A DNA stretch of 64,000 nt from CAZCDS01 sp964497585 (GCA_964497585.1 CAZCDS010000002.1:1-64000), one strand, 5' to 3'; positions 46,201-55,246 are shown, counted from the stretch's first letter. The notes: generated from the letters alone by a model not told the origin. Made by a program: numbers and translations.

Positions 46201-47085
46201 CATCCCTGCCGCGGTGACCGACGCTCCCGCCTGGATGAGGGTGTCGGCAGAGGCGCCACCGTCCCCGACCGTGCCTTCCTGTTGGGCGCGTCGCTTGGTG
46301 AGCCCAAAATCGGTTACTTTCAGGACTCCTCCCTTTGTCAGCATGCAATTGGCCGGTTTGACGTCCCTGTGCACCAGGCCCTTCTTATGGGCGTGTCCCA
46401 ATCCGTCGGTGACCTGGACCATGAGGTCCAGAATGAGATCCCATCCGACCTGACGACGCTCGACCAGATACTCGTTCAAGGCCCCGCCGTCGGCATATTC
46501 GATGAAGATGCGTGGGTTTCCACGGATGTTTCTCACGTAGTAGCACGCCGCGATGTTGGGGTGAAACCCGATGTCTATCCAGGTTTCCGCCTCCTTGACG
46601 AAGAGGGCCATTTCCTCCTCGCTGCCCTTCGTTCGCTGGTACAGGGACTTCACCGCCATCATGGAGTTCCAGCGCAAGTGGCGAACCACATAGACGGCGC
46701 CCATACCACCGTACTTGATGTCTCTGACCTCGTAGAGATTCTCGATGACGTCTCCGACCACCCATTCGGTTACCTCTTTCTTGGATCCGGCTTTCTTCCT
46801 ATGTGAGGGAACCGCAAACTTCGACCGCCCCGCGAGGTCTGCTCGTCGACCGCCGGTGGTGGTGGCGCTCACGGAAAAACCGAAGGACTTGATCAGCTTA
46901 ACCAGTTGTTTCAGTTTGGGATGGTCGGCGACCGAGATCTTGATGCGCTGGCCTCTGGCGATTCTTTCCCTGACTTGCTCGGAGGGCAGTTTGATTATGC
47001 GGAGGAGCTTCTTCAGATCCTTCTCCGCCATACCCTGGGCGGCGGGAGTTGGAGTAAGCGTCAGCAGTCTTTTTTCGTCGCTCAT
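43228..47085 (-). CDS. Ser/Thr protein kinase with TPRs and two WD40 propellers
   Basis: A 1285-residue eukaryote-like kinase. Residues 1-105 are a basic N-terminal region. The kinase domain (about 109-395) is complete: Gly loop KYGGMGAVY, Lys146 in MAVKSLY, catalytic HRDVKPAN (239-246), DFG at 259-261 and GTPGYMAPE. TPR units follow (about 400-620). Seven WD40 blades run from LEGHTGWVT to VRVWDV (about 640-930), then a helical linker of about 85 residues, then seven more blades to the C-terminus (GHTNVVACLAYS, GHSDRITSLDIS and others). No membrane segment is seen, so it is cytosolic. It starts 4 bases after the RNase stop and must be cotranscribed. Targets are unknown. Confidence 0.96.
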   Translation of the reverse strand: MSDEKRLLTLTPTPAAQGMAEKDLKKLLRIIKLPSEQVRERIARGQRIKISVADHPKLKQLVKLIKSFGFSVSATTTGGRRADLAGRSKFAVPSHRKKAGSKKEVTEWVVGDVIENLYEVRDIKYGGMGAVYVVRHLRWNSMMAVKSLYQRTKGSEEEMALFVKEAETWIDIGFHPNIAACYYVRNIRGNPRIFIEYADGGALNEYLVERRQVGWDLILDLMVQVTDGLGHAHKKGLVHRDVKPANCMLTKGGVLKVTDFGLTKRRAQQEGTVGDGGASADTLIQAGASVTAAGMGTPGYMAPEMWVQDAEVGPQADIYAFGVMFFEICCGRKPFVVLKGEKISKLALSHLKKPPPRPRSIRKEIPEPVEAIILKCLEKEPEKRYVAFVHVREALAAAYEELFNHPFPRALPDEVKLLSDALNNRAVSLMDLNHEQEARAALQKALQSDPHHPEAVYNLGLLDWMATGDPDRDLVVRMEEVAKTPEYTGRGGHLLGRCLLTLGNAEEALKASERALSAPDANEGWLKPYAVAQIGTGKHREAIANLEVYLKEFPNDDEALGWSIAALAQTGRTEEAQRRLEALPKGSELAGKTIDEVAESFVFSDLSEVSVLEGHTGWVTCMANFPSSARLITGARDRAVKIWEIPTGTEVRSLNVLGEPPASLLVSPDGKVVAITAARAGTPVNIMDSESGHSVGRLPTQELVTALGFSPDGRQLVTVEQRGWVRIWNTVDFKAASSFKAPPHTAAALFFDQDSLPVVFVAGMDRIVRRISPADPQPFLFDKGHTEQAMLMRVSPDGRRVLTAGRDKLAIVWDGRLGSRIIVFKSHREPVTAAALNPKRNLVATYDPGAGIKLWESETGKVQRTYQTGDSPTFCLAFSPDGGRLFAGGRDMAVRVWDVRGCLLPAELALAKIRPVKKQMMSDRDFRAMLETASRAMRKRAYATAYSLLRKAQLLPGYERSDQALEMILRLRNKGTRVGLHGGWNRKSIDAGNGVMDVSFSPSGINFLTAQADHALRMWSTRTGDCLKTLRGHTNVVACLAYSRNGREAVSGGDDGTVRTWDLNTGRNLMVLQGHSQSVRAVTYSPDAKTILSASWDGTIRHWILPDGTPAKIFRGHHDKIDAVATAGMRDQTLVFSAGFEGVIKMWELESGTLLRDMRGHSDRITSLDISPQGALLLTGSMDGTARIWDLKRGTTVRTIEADESGVKAVAFSSDNDFALTAGNDSILRIWNLDTGECLRDFQGHSREITAAEFSSDGRFVITSSVDGSVILWELDWDWKFTARK

Positions 47086-47089
47086 GATC

Positions 47090-49087
47090 TCACAGCAATT
47101 TTACAAGGGACAGGTTCAGTTTGTCATCCCTCGGCGCGATCTTTTCGATGCGGACCAGAGCTCGGTCAGAGGGGCTCAGCGCCAGGCCGTTCGGGGTATT
47201 CAGCGCAGCATTGAATCCCAGCTCCATGATCCGGACAAGGTGAAATCGATGGAAGCGGTGCAGAACAACCGCCTCAAATTCTTCATCCTTGCGCTCTTTA
47301 AGGTACTTGAGCAAGAAGTACCGGGTACGTTCCCGCTCAAGAAGAGCCGCCCGCTCCAGGGGATAGGATATCTCCGCCAATATCCGTTCGAGCTCGCCCC
47401 TTTCCAGCAGCGGAACCCCGGTTTCCAGAAATGACAAGATCTGGCGTTGAACCAGCAGGTCCGGGTACCGCCGAAGGGGAGACGTGGCGGTAGTATACTG
47501 TGCCAGGCCCAACGTTGCATGGGGTGACGGATCCAGGCCCACTTCCCCGCGCGCCATGGCTTTCCTGCACTGATAGGAGAGAACCGGGTCGTACGATTCT
47601 CCCAGTTCCACCTTCTCCGCTGGAGGGAGTTGGCTGCGAAAGATGCCGGGAAGACAGTGTTCTTTGAGAAATCGGGCGAACAGGTTGTTGGCCAGGATCA
47701 TCAACTCCGATACGAGGATCTGTGACGGCGTCTCCCGATCCCGGATCGTCACCGATATGTCCTTGTCCTCGGCCACGCGCACGATCAGTTCAGGGTCCTT
47801 GAGGATGATGGCACCAGCGGCAACCCGCTGCTTCCTCAGTGCTGCAGCAATCTCGTACATCCGGGCTTCCTTCGATCCCGGATCTTGGATCCGCTCGTCG
47901 GCTTGCTCGTAAACCAGCCGCTCCTTGACCCGAATGAGCGAACGAACAACTTCGTAGTCCTCGACCTGACAGTCGCCTCCGAGTTTTACGGTGACGCTGA
48001 TTGCAGGGTGGACCTCTCCGGCCGCGAGGCTCGCCGCCTCCTCGGAGAGCACAGGGGGAATCATAGGGATGGTGGCGTCAGGCATGTAGATGGACGTGGC
48101 ACGCTCGCGCGCTGCGAGATCCAGCGGGGAACCGTGTTCCACAAAGCCAGCCACATCCGTGATGTGAATGCCGAGCATGACGGTGTCCCCCTCATAGTCG
48201 AGGGAGAGCGCGTCGTCGACATCCCTCGTTGTCGCCGCATCGATGGCAACAGGCTCTGTACCACTGAGCCCCAGGGGGGAATCCAGAAGCGGCCTATTGA
48301 CAGCCGCCAGCGCCTCCTCCTCTATCTCGGGAGGGAACTGGACAGGTACCTTCTCCGCGCGCAGTCTGAGGTTCTCATCTTCGGACCACAGGCCGAGTTC
48401 CACGAGGACTCGGAACGGATTCCACCGAGAATTCACGCCGGCCTGAGAAAAAATCTCCTTGGCCAACTTGACGCTCGTCCATTCACTCCCGTACAGGGCC
48501 GCCTCTTCCATGAGTCCGACGAACCCTTCGGGCGGGCAGTCGGCCTGTCCGGAGGAATCGGTCGTCAGACGGCCGAGGAACTCCGAGCACTCAGCCACGA
48601 ATCGTATCCTCTCTCGCTCTTTCTGTCTTTGCGCGAGCGCCTGATCCACGCGATCCCTCGAAAGGACCTCTATGCTATTCGGACGGACTTTGAAGTATAT
48701 CTTGTCCTCGAAGATCGCCCTGAGAAGTGACGGTGCGCAGTTGAAATCCCCTTTGCCGGCGAAGGCTAGATCGGTCAGGTCCGTGATGTCGATTTCGTCG
48801 GTTTCCGATCCCACAACCTCCCACAGTTCTCGCAGATCCAGGCCGCTCTTGATCTCTTCCCTTCTCCCGGCAATATCGCGCAACCGAGCGATCTGCTCGT
48901 CCCGCGAACCGGCCACAGGAAAGTCCGGATCCTCAACGGACGTCAGCAACCTGTTTCGGGAGATCTTCGTCTCCTTTCCCAGTTCGGTCAATACCCTCAC
49001 CCGGCGTTCGTCGCAATCCAGGACCACTCCGCAGGCGATCCGTCGGTTGTCGAAAAACTCTACAACATGGTGCTTCTGTACAATCAT
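47090..49087 (-). CDS. RNase II/R family 3'-5' exoribonuclease
   Basis: 665-residue protein with a degenerate N-terminal region, an RNB catalytic domain with AIDAATTRDVDDALSLD (Asp283, 289, 291, 292 bind metal), and TSPLRRYPDLLVQRQI. There is no clear cold-shock domain at the N-terminus. The C-terminal S1-like part is short, so it is closer to the RNase II-like group of deltaproteobacteria and cyanobacteria than to RNase R. The ATG at 49087 is taken; a TTG two codons earlier is possible. It heads the operon with the propeller kinase. Confidence 0.93.
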   Translation of the reverse strand: MIVQKHHVVEFFDNRRIACGVVLDCDERRVRVLTELGKETKISRNRLLTSVEDPDFPVAGSRDEQIARLRDIAGRREEIKSGLDLRELWEVVGSETDEIDITDLTDLAFAGKGDFNCAPSLLRAIFEDKIYFKVRPNSIEVLSRDRVDQALAQRQKERERIRFVAECSEFLGRLTTDSSGQADCPPEGFVGLMEEAALYGSEWTSVKLAKEIFSQAGVNSRWNPFRVLVELGLWSEDENLRLRAEKVPVQFPPEIEEEALAAVNRPLLDSPLGLSGTEPVAIDAATTRDVDDALSLDYEGDTVMLGIHITDVAGFVEHGSPLDLAARERATSIYMPDATIPMIPPVLSEEAASLAAGEVHPAISVTVKLGGDCQVEDYEVVRSLIRVKERLVYEQADERIQDPGSKEARMYEIAAALRKQRVAAGAIILKDPELIVRVAEDKDISVTIRDRETPSQILVSELMILANNLFARFLKEHCLPGIFRSQLPPAEKVELGESYDPVLSYQCRKAMARGEVGLDPSPHATLGLAQYTTATSPLRRYPDLLVQRQILSFLETGVPLLERGELERILAEISYPLERAALLERERTRYFLLKYLKERKDEEFEAVVLHRFHRFHLVRIMELGFNAALNTPNGLALSPSDRALVRIEKIAPRDDKLNLSLVKLL

Positions 49088-49584
49088 GGGCAACAGCCGG
49101 AATGCTGGATTCCAGGTAAGAGATTATTACGAGTCAGCAGTGGATGGCAAGACGCCTACCAAAATTTGTTGGACTCCGTTGCGCGGTCCCACACGTGACC
49201 GATATGCCAATTGACTCGCTCTCACTCTCACTCCTGTTCTCCTCACCCTCGCGGGAAATCTGCCCGGATGAAGCGCCTGGAGCCATCCATTTCTTGCGTG
49301 TATGCCCCCCTGGACGCCAAACGACCGGATTGGCCCCGCCGAAGGATGAGACAACAGACAACACTAGGCTTCTTTTCCTGGACCTCGCGTGGAAAGTCTC
49401 AACGCGCACGTCCCGGAGTCCATGGCACACTCCCAACGGGTCTCTGTCAAGATAGTCTAACACTTTGTTATTTATATACTCATCGCCTCTGAGATGCCAC
49501 CTCTGACGCGATTCCTCATTCATTATTGGGCATTGTTGTGATAATTATTGGTTTGGATATCCTCAGAGGAGGCGGACAATCGAA
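49088..49584. other. Divergent intergenic region
   Basis: About 500 bases between the RNase gene (minus) and gmhA (plus). A minus frame of 129 codons lacks a ribosome-binding site and any recognisable motif. An AT-rich stretch near 49458-49480 (TTGTTATTTATATACTC) may hold a promoter. Confidence 0.5.
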
Positions 49585-50181
49585 GTGGGTGTGTCTCCGG
49601 CCCTGAAAGAGCGCATACATCATATTTTCAGCGAGAGCATCAAGCTCAAGGAGCGTTTTCTGAGCGAAAACATGGACGTCTTCGAAGGGGTGGTTCACGC
49701 ACTCGTTGAAGTGTTGCGACGAGGCAACAAGATCCTTCTTTTCGGTAATGGAGGGTCGGCCGCAGACGCCCAGCACATAGCGGCCGAATTCGTCAACCGA
49801 TTCCTCCTGAACAGAGCGCCCCTTCCCGCCATAGCTCTGACGACGGATAGCTCGGTCTTGACTTCGATCTCCAACGATTTCAGCTTTGACGAGGTGTTCG
49901 AAAAGCAGATTAACGCGATAGGACGCGGCGGGGACTGCGCGATCGGCATCAGTACCTCGGGAGGATCCCCGAATGTGGTCAGAGGACTTGAAACAGCCAG
50001 GAGGGGCGGCCTGATTACCGTCGGCCTGGGCGGTCCCCGCGGAGTTGCCATGGAGGAACATTGCGACCACTACTTCTGTGTGACGGGAGGAACGACTCCG
50101 AGAATCCAGGAAGTACACCAGCTCGTAGGCCACGCGGTAGCGGAAATGGTCGAGAGGATCCTCTTCGGCGAGGCTCAATAG
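49585..50181 (+). CDS. gmhA: Phosphoheptose isomerase
   Basis: Converts sedoheptulose 7-phosphate to D-glycero-manno-heptose 7-phosphate for the LPS core. The 198-residue SIS-domain protein has LFGNGGSAADAQHIAAEFVN and STSGGSPNVVRGL, which match the family, and the C-terminal EVHQLVGHAVAEMVE with the catalytic-site His. The start codon is GTG with GGAGG 12 bases upstream. Its presence implies an LPS outer membrane. Confidence 0.95.
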   Translation: MGVSPALKERIHHIFSESIKLKERFLSENMDVFEGVVHALVEVLRRGNKILLFGNGGSAADAQHIAAEFVNRFLLNRAPLPAIALTTDSSVLTSISNDFSFDEVFEKQINAIGRGGDCAIGISTSGGSPNVVRGLETARRGGLITVGLGGPRGVAMEEHCDHYFCVTGGTTPRIQEVHQLVGHAVAEMVERILFGEAQ

Positions 50182-50331
50182 CATCGGTCCCGGTTTGTGC
50201 CCCGATCCGGGCCGAGATCCTGTCCGGAGTTCCTGAGAATTTCTGAGCAAGGGGGCGCGTGACCGTGTTCTTGTACGGTTCTGGGCGCGTGAGTTGAAGG
50301 CCCGTCCCCTTAGCACCCTCGGAGGCGAGCA

Positions 50332-50505
50332 ATGGAAGAGAGCTATTTCGGATTCGATATCGGCAAGGTCATAATCGGGCTGCTCAGGCTGCTCAAGAAG
50401 AAAGGCCTGCTTGAGGAAGAGGCGATCCTGGACCTGCTCTGGGAAGCCAAGGAAGTGGAATTCCCCTGGGATAGAAACGACATCAAGGAGCTGATAAAGC
50501 TGTGA
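50332..50505 (+). CDS. 57-residue conserved-looking protein
   Basis: Short frame with a good ribosome-binding site (GGAGG, 6 bases before the ATG) and strong codon bias. The protein is helical and amphipathic: KVIIGLLRLLKKKGLLEEEA then ILDLLWEAKEV and a C-terminal WDRNDIKELIKL. There is no signal peptide. It sits between gmhA and the Lon-like protease on the same strand. No family recognised. Confidence 0.72.
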   Translation: MEESYFGFDIGKVIIGLLRLLKKKGLLEEEAILDLLWEAKEVEFPWDRNDIKELIKL

Positions 50506-50674
50506 GTCATAGGCTCCCATTGTGCCATTGGAACTCTTCGAAGACAGACCCGATGCGTCGATCCAAGCCCCGTGCCGGAGTGAGGGCGATGCTGGAGGGT
50601 TGGCTGTCATTTCCCTGTAAACCGATAGTCGGGGACACGCTCCCTGAATCAATTCTCGTAGAGGAAGTTGAACG

Positions 50675-53173
50675 ATGAGCGACCAGAGACAGACGCTGAG
50701 AGTGGCCCTTGAAGAACTGACCTGGAAAGGCTCCCTCAAGGATGTGGTTGGCGAAAGCACGGCGAGCTTGGAGCCACAGGAAGAAATCATCGGCCAGAGC
50801 AGAGCGGTAAAAGCAATCCGGCTCGGACTGGCGATGAAAAGCCGTGGTTACAACATCTTCGTGGCGGGGATCAACGGGACCGGCAGGACATCGATCGTGA
50901 AGAAACTCGTCGAGGAGTTTAACCGGGAAGGCCCGATTCCCGACGATCTCTGTTACGTGAACAATTTCAAGAATCCGGACCAACCTCGGCTCCTGACCTT
51001 CAAAGCCGGCCAGGGCGCAGCATTCAAGAAGCGAATGACCGACTTCATCGAGCTCTCGAAGAAAAAGGTCCCCGCGGTTTTTGAGAGCGACGAGTTTCAA
51101 GCCGCGCGCAATGAAATCGTAAATCAGCACATGGGCCGACAGAAGGCGCTGTTCAAGAATTTCGAAAATAAGGTTCAGCAAGAGAATTTCATGATGGTTC
51201 AGGTTCAGGTGGGCCCCTACACCCGGCCCGACCTCGCGCCCGTGGTGGTCGGCAATCCCATGAAGATCGAGCAGCTCGAGTCGCTCGTGGATGAAGACAA
51301 GTTCTCCGCGGAAGAGTTGGAGAAGATCAAGGAGAAATATAAAGAGCTGACCAAGGAAATGGAGAAGATCTTCAAGGAAGCCAGAGACATAGATAGAACC
51401 ATTCAGGAAAATTTGGAAAAGCTGGCCAAGGATTGGGTTGAACCGCTTCTCAGAGATCTTCTCGAGCCAGTGCGACAGGACTACGACGACGAGGCAACGA
51501 GCCTCTACCTCGCGGAGGTTGAACAGGATGTCGTGGAAAATCTCGATCGATTCCGACCTAAACTCGTTCAACAGCCTGGGGCCGACGCCCCCTCTCCACC
51601 GATGCTCATGCCCCCTGATCCGAATGCATTTAAAGGGCACGAGGTAAACCTCCTTGTGGACAACTCGGAAACCACCAAGCCTCCGGTAGTGTTCGAGACC
51701 AGTCCCTCGTACCGCAATCTCTTTGGCACGGTCGAGCGCGTCATCGACGCGCATGGTGTGTGGTCTTCCGATTACCGCAACATCAAGGCGGGCAGTCTCT
51801 TGAAGGCTAACGGGGGTTACCTCATCCTCAACGCCATGGACTTCCTTACCGAGGCGGGGGTATGGCCCGCACTCAAGAGAACCCTGCGCAATGAGGTCGT
51901 GGACATCCAGGCGGACCCGTTCAGCTTCTTCTTTATCTCCGCGCTGAAGCCGGAGAAGATTCCCGTAAAGATCAAGGTGATCGTCATCGGCGATTCGGAA
52001 ATATACGATCTCCTTCACTGGTATGACGAGGATTTCAGAAAGATCTTCAAGGTCAAGGCCGATTTCGACAACACCATGCCCAATACCGACGAGAACATCA
52101 ACAAACTCGTAGGGTACGTTGCGCGGGTCTGCAAAGAGGAAGAGCTGTTGCCCTTTGACCCCACCGGGGTCGAAGCCGTAGCTCGCCTAGGAGTTCGGTG
52201 GGCAGGCCGCAAGAAGAAGATCACAACCCAGTTCGAGCGTATCGCTGACCTGATCCGGGAATCTGACCTCAAAGCGCGGGAAGGGGAAGCTTCCTTCGTG
52301 TCTCGCTCCCACGTGGAACAAGCCGACTCCGACCGCATCGAGCGCGTCAACATGATCGAGGAGAAGATCCAGGAATTCATCGAAGACGGGATCCTTATGA
52401 TCGATACCGATGGCGAACGAGTCGGCCAGATTAACGGTCTGAGTGTCTACGCGCTTCCGGAGTTCTCCTTCGGCCGCCCCTCGCGGATCACCGCGAAGAT
52501 CAGCATGGGAAAGTCGGGAATCATCAACATCGAGCGAGAAGCGGAACTCTCCGGCCACAGCTACAACAAGGGTGTTCTCATCCTCTCCGGGTTCCTGCGG
52601 GACCGTTTCGCGCAGAACAAGCCGCTCAACCTTACGGCGAGCATAACCTTCGAACAGTCCTACTCAGGGGTAGATGGGGACTCGGCCTCTTCCACGGAAC
52701 TCTACGCCCTCCTCAGCGCACTGTCGGGCAAACCGATCGATCAGGGGATCGCGGTTACCGGCAGCGTCAACCAGCATGGAGAAATCCAACCGATCGGCGG
52801 AGCGAACCAGAAAATTGAGGGCTTCTTCAAGGTCTGTCGTGAAAAGGGACTCACCGGCAAACAGGGCGTGATGATACCCCGCCGAAACCTGGGCGACCTC
52901 ATGCTTGAAACGGAAGTGATCGAGGCCGTTGAGCAGGAAAAGTTCCACATCTGGGCCGTCGACCACATAGACCAGGGTATCGAACTGCTGACGGGAGTCC
53001 CCGCAGGCGAACGCGATGATGAGGGCAGCTACCCCGAAGGCACGATCAACTACCTCGTGGACAATCGACTCGAAGAGCTTTCCAAGGGTATTAAGGAATT
53101 CGAGTCCGGATCGGAAGAGGAGGAAGAGAAACAGAGTGAGTCTTCCACGACGGTGAGCCCGAAACAGGAATAG
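50675..53173 (+). CDS. Lon-like ATP-dependent protease (AAA_32 type)
   Basis: 832-residue cytosolic protease. An N-terminal AAA_32-type part has the P-loop GINGTGRTS, where Arg replaces Lys as in other members of this branch. Coiled-coil insertions follow (about 190-260), then the AAA core around LLKANGGYLILNAMDFL. The C-terminal Lon protease domain has the Ser-Lys dyad: Ser in DGDSASSTEL and Lys in GGANQKIEGFF. An acidic tail of about 40 residues ends it. GAGGAAG precedes the ATG. It degrades unfolded or regulatory proteins; rpoH lies 730 bases downstream, with an opposite-strand gene between. Confidence 0.93.
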   Translation: MSDQRQTLRVALEELTWKGSLKDVVGESTASLEPQEEIIGQSRAVKAIRLGLAMKSRGYNIFVAGINGTGRTSIVKKLVEEFNREGPIPDDLCYVNNFKNPDQPRLLTFKAGQGAAFKKRMTDFIELSKKKVPAVFESDEFQAARNEIVNQHMGRQKALFKNFENKVQQENFMMVQVQVGPYTRPDLAPVVVGNPMKIEQLESLVDEDKFSAEELEKIKEKYKELTKEMEKIFKEARDIDRTIQENLEKLAKDWVEPLLRDLLEPVRQDYDDEATSLYLAEVEQDVVENLDRFRPKLVQQPGADAPSPPMLMPPDPNAFKGHEVNLLVDNSETTKPPVVFETSPSYRNLFGTVERVIDAHGVWSSDYRNIKAGSLLKANGGYLILNAMDFLTEAGVWPALKRTLRNEVVDIQADPFSFFFISALKPEKIPVKIKVIVIGDSEIYDLLHWYDEDFRKIFKVKADFDNTMPNTDENINKLVGYVARVCKEEELLPFDPTGVEAVARLGVRWAGRKKKITTQFERIADLIRESDLKAREGEASFVSRSHVEQADSDRIERVNMIEEKIQEFIEDGILMIDTDGERVGQINGLSVYALPEFSFGRPSRITAKISMGKSGIINIEREAELSGHSYNKGVLILSGFLRDRFAQNKPLNLTASITFEQSYSGVDGDSASSTELYALLSALSGKPIDQGIAVTGSVNQHGEIQPIGGANQKIEGFFKVCREKGLTGKQGVMIPRRNLGDLMLETEVIEAVEQEKFHIWAVDHIDQGIELLTGVPAGERDDEGSYPEGTINYLVDNRLEELSKGIKEFESGSEEEEEKQSESSTTVSPKQE

Positions 53174-53179
53174 AAGGAG

Positions 53180-53225
53180 GGGACCCGGTCGGATTCCCTC
53201 GCCCAGGGTGAGAGGGAGAGGGTTG
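53180..53225. repeat. REP-like element after the Lon gene
   Basis: GC-rich block with GAGGGAGAGGG and CCCTCGCCCAGGG. It resembles the block at about 22700-22775 in reverse orientation. Only the similarity of short words is seen; copy number in the genome is unknown. Confidence 0.3.
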
Positions 53226-53271
53226 ACCTCAAAAAGCGACCGCATATCACCTGCTTGATCGCGCACCGGCA

Positions 53272-53655
53272 CTACCCGAGTCGTCTCGGATTCGGCTCGT
53301 TGCGCTTCTTCGGAGGGGATTCGGTTTTTCTTTTTTCTCTCAGAGACCTCAGTTCTTCCCAGAGCCTCTCCAATTCCTCCGTCGAAGGCGCGGCTTGACG
53401 CTCGGGTGCGCGTTCCTGCCTCCTGAAATCCTCGGAACCTTCATCCGGCTGTTCTTCTATTTTCCTTGCCACTCTGTCGAGCCTCACGACGGGATCATAT
53501 TGTGAATTGTCCTTCTCTTGGGGTTCACGGAATCTTCGCTCGAGTTTTTCCAGGAACTCCAAGGCCTTGTCCCGCCCTTCCCATTCACCGGTGAGGTCGT
53601 CCTTCAGTGCAAGAAACTCTCCCTTGATCCTTATCCACAGTTTACCGAAGAGCAT
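53272..53655 (-). CDS. Hypothetical highly charged protein
   Basis: 127 residues, rich in Glu, Arg and Lys, mainly helical (WEGRDKALEFLEKLERRFRE, ERLWEELRSLREKRKT). No signal peptide and no family recognised. GGGAGTGA lies 5 bases before the ATG. It is divergent from rpoH and convergent with the Lon-like gene. Such composition suggests a coiled-coil or disordered adaptor. Confidence 0.65.
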   Translation of the reverse strand: MLFGKLWIRIKGEFLALKDDLTGEWEGRDKALEFLEKLERRFREPQEKDNSQYDPVVRLDRVARKIEEQPDEGSEDFRRQERAPERQAAPSTEELERLWEELRSLREKRKTESPPKKRNEPNPRRLG

Positions 53656-53904
53656 GTTCTCACTCCCTTGCCTACGCGCGCGGCGGTGGAACGCGCTGTG
53701 AGCTTCTCAGCCAAGAGCGCGAAGCTGCATCTCATTCCCCTGTGCCCTGTCCTGCGGCCGCGTCGAGACTGGCAGCACAACCTCCTTTTTTCATTCTCTA
53801 TTCCTTTGGATAACGCTCCCGCCGGGATTCTCCCGTGAACCTTTTTCGCGCTGAGTGCATCAAAGTAACTGGAGAAGAAAGGCACAACCAGCGGGAGGAG
53901 CAAA

Positions 53905-54750
53905 ATGAATTATTCTCACGACACGGACGGACTCAAGATATACCTTTCCGAAATTGAACACTACCCCGTTTTGAGTCGAGAGGAGGAGAACATCCTGGCC
54001 CGTCGCTATCGAGATGATGGGGATTCGGATGCAGGACAGGCTCTGATCACTTCCAATCTCAGGTTCGTGATCAAGGTGGCCCTCGGATATCGTAATTATG
54101 GCGTCAAGCTCATGGACCTGATCCAGGAGGGCAATATCGGCCTGATGAAAGCCGTTCAGCGATTCGACCCGGACAAAGGTTACCGCTTGATATCATATGC
54201 CATTTGGTGGATTAAGGCCTATGTCCAGAATCACATCATCCGATCCTGGTCACTGGTGAAGATCGGAACGACGCAGGCCCAGCGTAAGCTCTTCTATCGG
54301 ATATCCGACCTTCCTGAAGCGACCGATTACGAGGACCATTTGGAGAACGTGGCCAAACTGGCAAAGAAAATCAACGTCAGTGAGGACGATGTCATCGACA
54401 TGGGGGCCAGAATGAGAGCCCATGACCTTTCGCTCGACGATCTGATCGCGGACGGTTCCCGCGACTCCTTCGCTGACACGCTTAGGGACACGAGACCCGG
54501 CCAGGAAGAGATGCTGTCGGAACTCGAGGAGAGAAGGGCCCTGCGGGCATGGATCGAAACCGCGCTCACCGAACTCAATCCCCGAGAGCAGTACATTGTC
54601 GAGAACCGGGTTCTCTCGGAAGAGCCGGTCACACTCAAAGAGCTTGGGCATCATTTCGGAATAACCAGAGAGAGGGCGCGCCAGATCGAGAGAGCAGCCC
54701 TCGATAAGCTGAGGGTCGAGTACACGCGATCAGACCTGGCCGCAGCCTAG
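53905..54750 (+). CDS. rpoH: RNA polymerase sigma-32 (heat shock) factor
   Basis: Directs RNA polymerase to heat-shock promoters. The 281-residue protein has region 2 (NLRFVIKVALGYRNYGVKLM, DLIQEGNIGLMKAV, YAIWWIKAYVQ), the RpoH box AQRKLFYRI, and region 4 with LKELGHHFGITRERARQIE. Absence of region 1.1 and the RpoH box separate it from RpoD and RpoS. GGGAGGAG precedes the ATG. No regulatory thermosensor is evident. Confidence 0.95.
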   Translation: MNYSHDTDGLKIYLSEIEHYPVLSREEENILARRYRDDGDSDAGQALITSNLRFVIKVALGYRNYGVKLMDLIQEGNIGLMKAVQRFDPDKGYRLISYAIWWIKAYVQNHIIRSWSLVKIGTTQAQRKLFYRISDLPEATDYEDHLENVAKLAKKINVSEDDVIDMGARMRAHDLSLDDLIADGSRDSFADTLRDTRPGQEEMLSELEERRALRAWIETALTELNPREQYIVENRVLSEEPVTLKELGHHFGITRERARQIERAALDKLRVEYTRSDLAAA

Positions 54751-55057
54751 AGAAATAGAGCGGGCCGGCCTAACCGACCCACTCTTCTCTTTGTGTTGCG
54801 ATAGAGATGAATTTGCGTCCAATAGGTATGGCAGGCTACGCCGCGGCCTGTAGGGTGATCATACGCCCAATTTTCGGGAGAACAACCGCAGGGGGTTACC
54901 TGTCCAACGTTAAAAATGTACGCGCATGGGGACACAGAGAGACCTTCTGCGTGAAAACAGCGTGTGACCGGGCCTCCCGGTCTGTCCCTTGACACTTTTT
55001 GGAGAGGGACCAGGGGGCCCACTGACCGTGCACTCCCCGATCCCCTCACAACTCCCG
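54751..55057. other. Non-coding stretch after rpoH
   Basis: About 300 bases without a gene. It contains the end of rpoH and a few weak inverted repeats such as GGGCCGGCC, but nothing I can call. Confidence 0.4.
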
Positions 55058-55246
55058 TCAGCGCGGATATCCCTCTGAAGGAATGGGTGGCGGCATCGAT
55101 TTTCCCGGCAATTTTTCTGCAATCGACTCTTCTCGTGTTCCGTGCATCAGATCCCAGATTCCAGAGTCCTCGAGCGGTTCGTCCTCCCTCGTCCTTATTC
55201 TTGCGCCACAGACGACATCGAATTCTTCGTTCCAATCAGTGAACAT
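55058..55246 (-). CDS. 62-residue hypothetical protein with perfect ribosome-binding site
   Basis: Small acidic protein (FTDWNEEFDVVCGARIRTRE, then DEPLEDSGIWDLMHG). AAGGAGGTG lies 5 bases before the ATG at 55246, the ideal arrangement. No signal peptide or family. The strong ribosome-binding site and isolated position between rpoH and the ECF operon argue for a real gene. Confidence 0.55.
   Translation of the reverse strand: MFTDWNEEFDVVCGARIRTREDEPLEDSGIWDLMHGTREESIAEKLPGKSMPPPIPSEGYPR

Noticed and set aside
49134..49523. 129-codon minus frame between the RNase gene and gmhA
   Set aside because: No ribosome-binding site, Arg/Ser-rich sequence, no recognisable motif.
54747..55235. 162-codon minus frame after rpoH
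   Set aside because: It overlaps the better-supported 62-residue gene in another frame and has no start signals.
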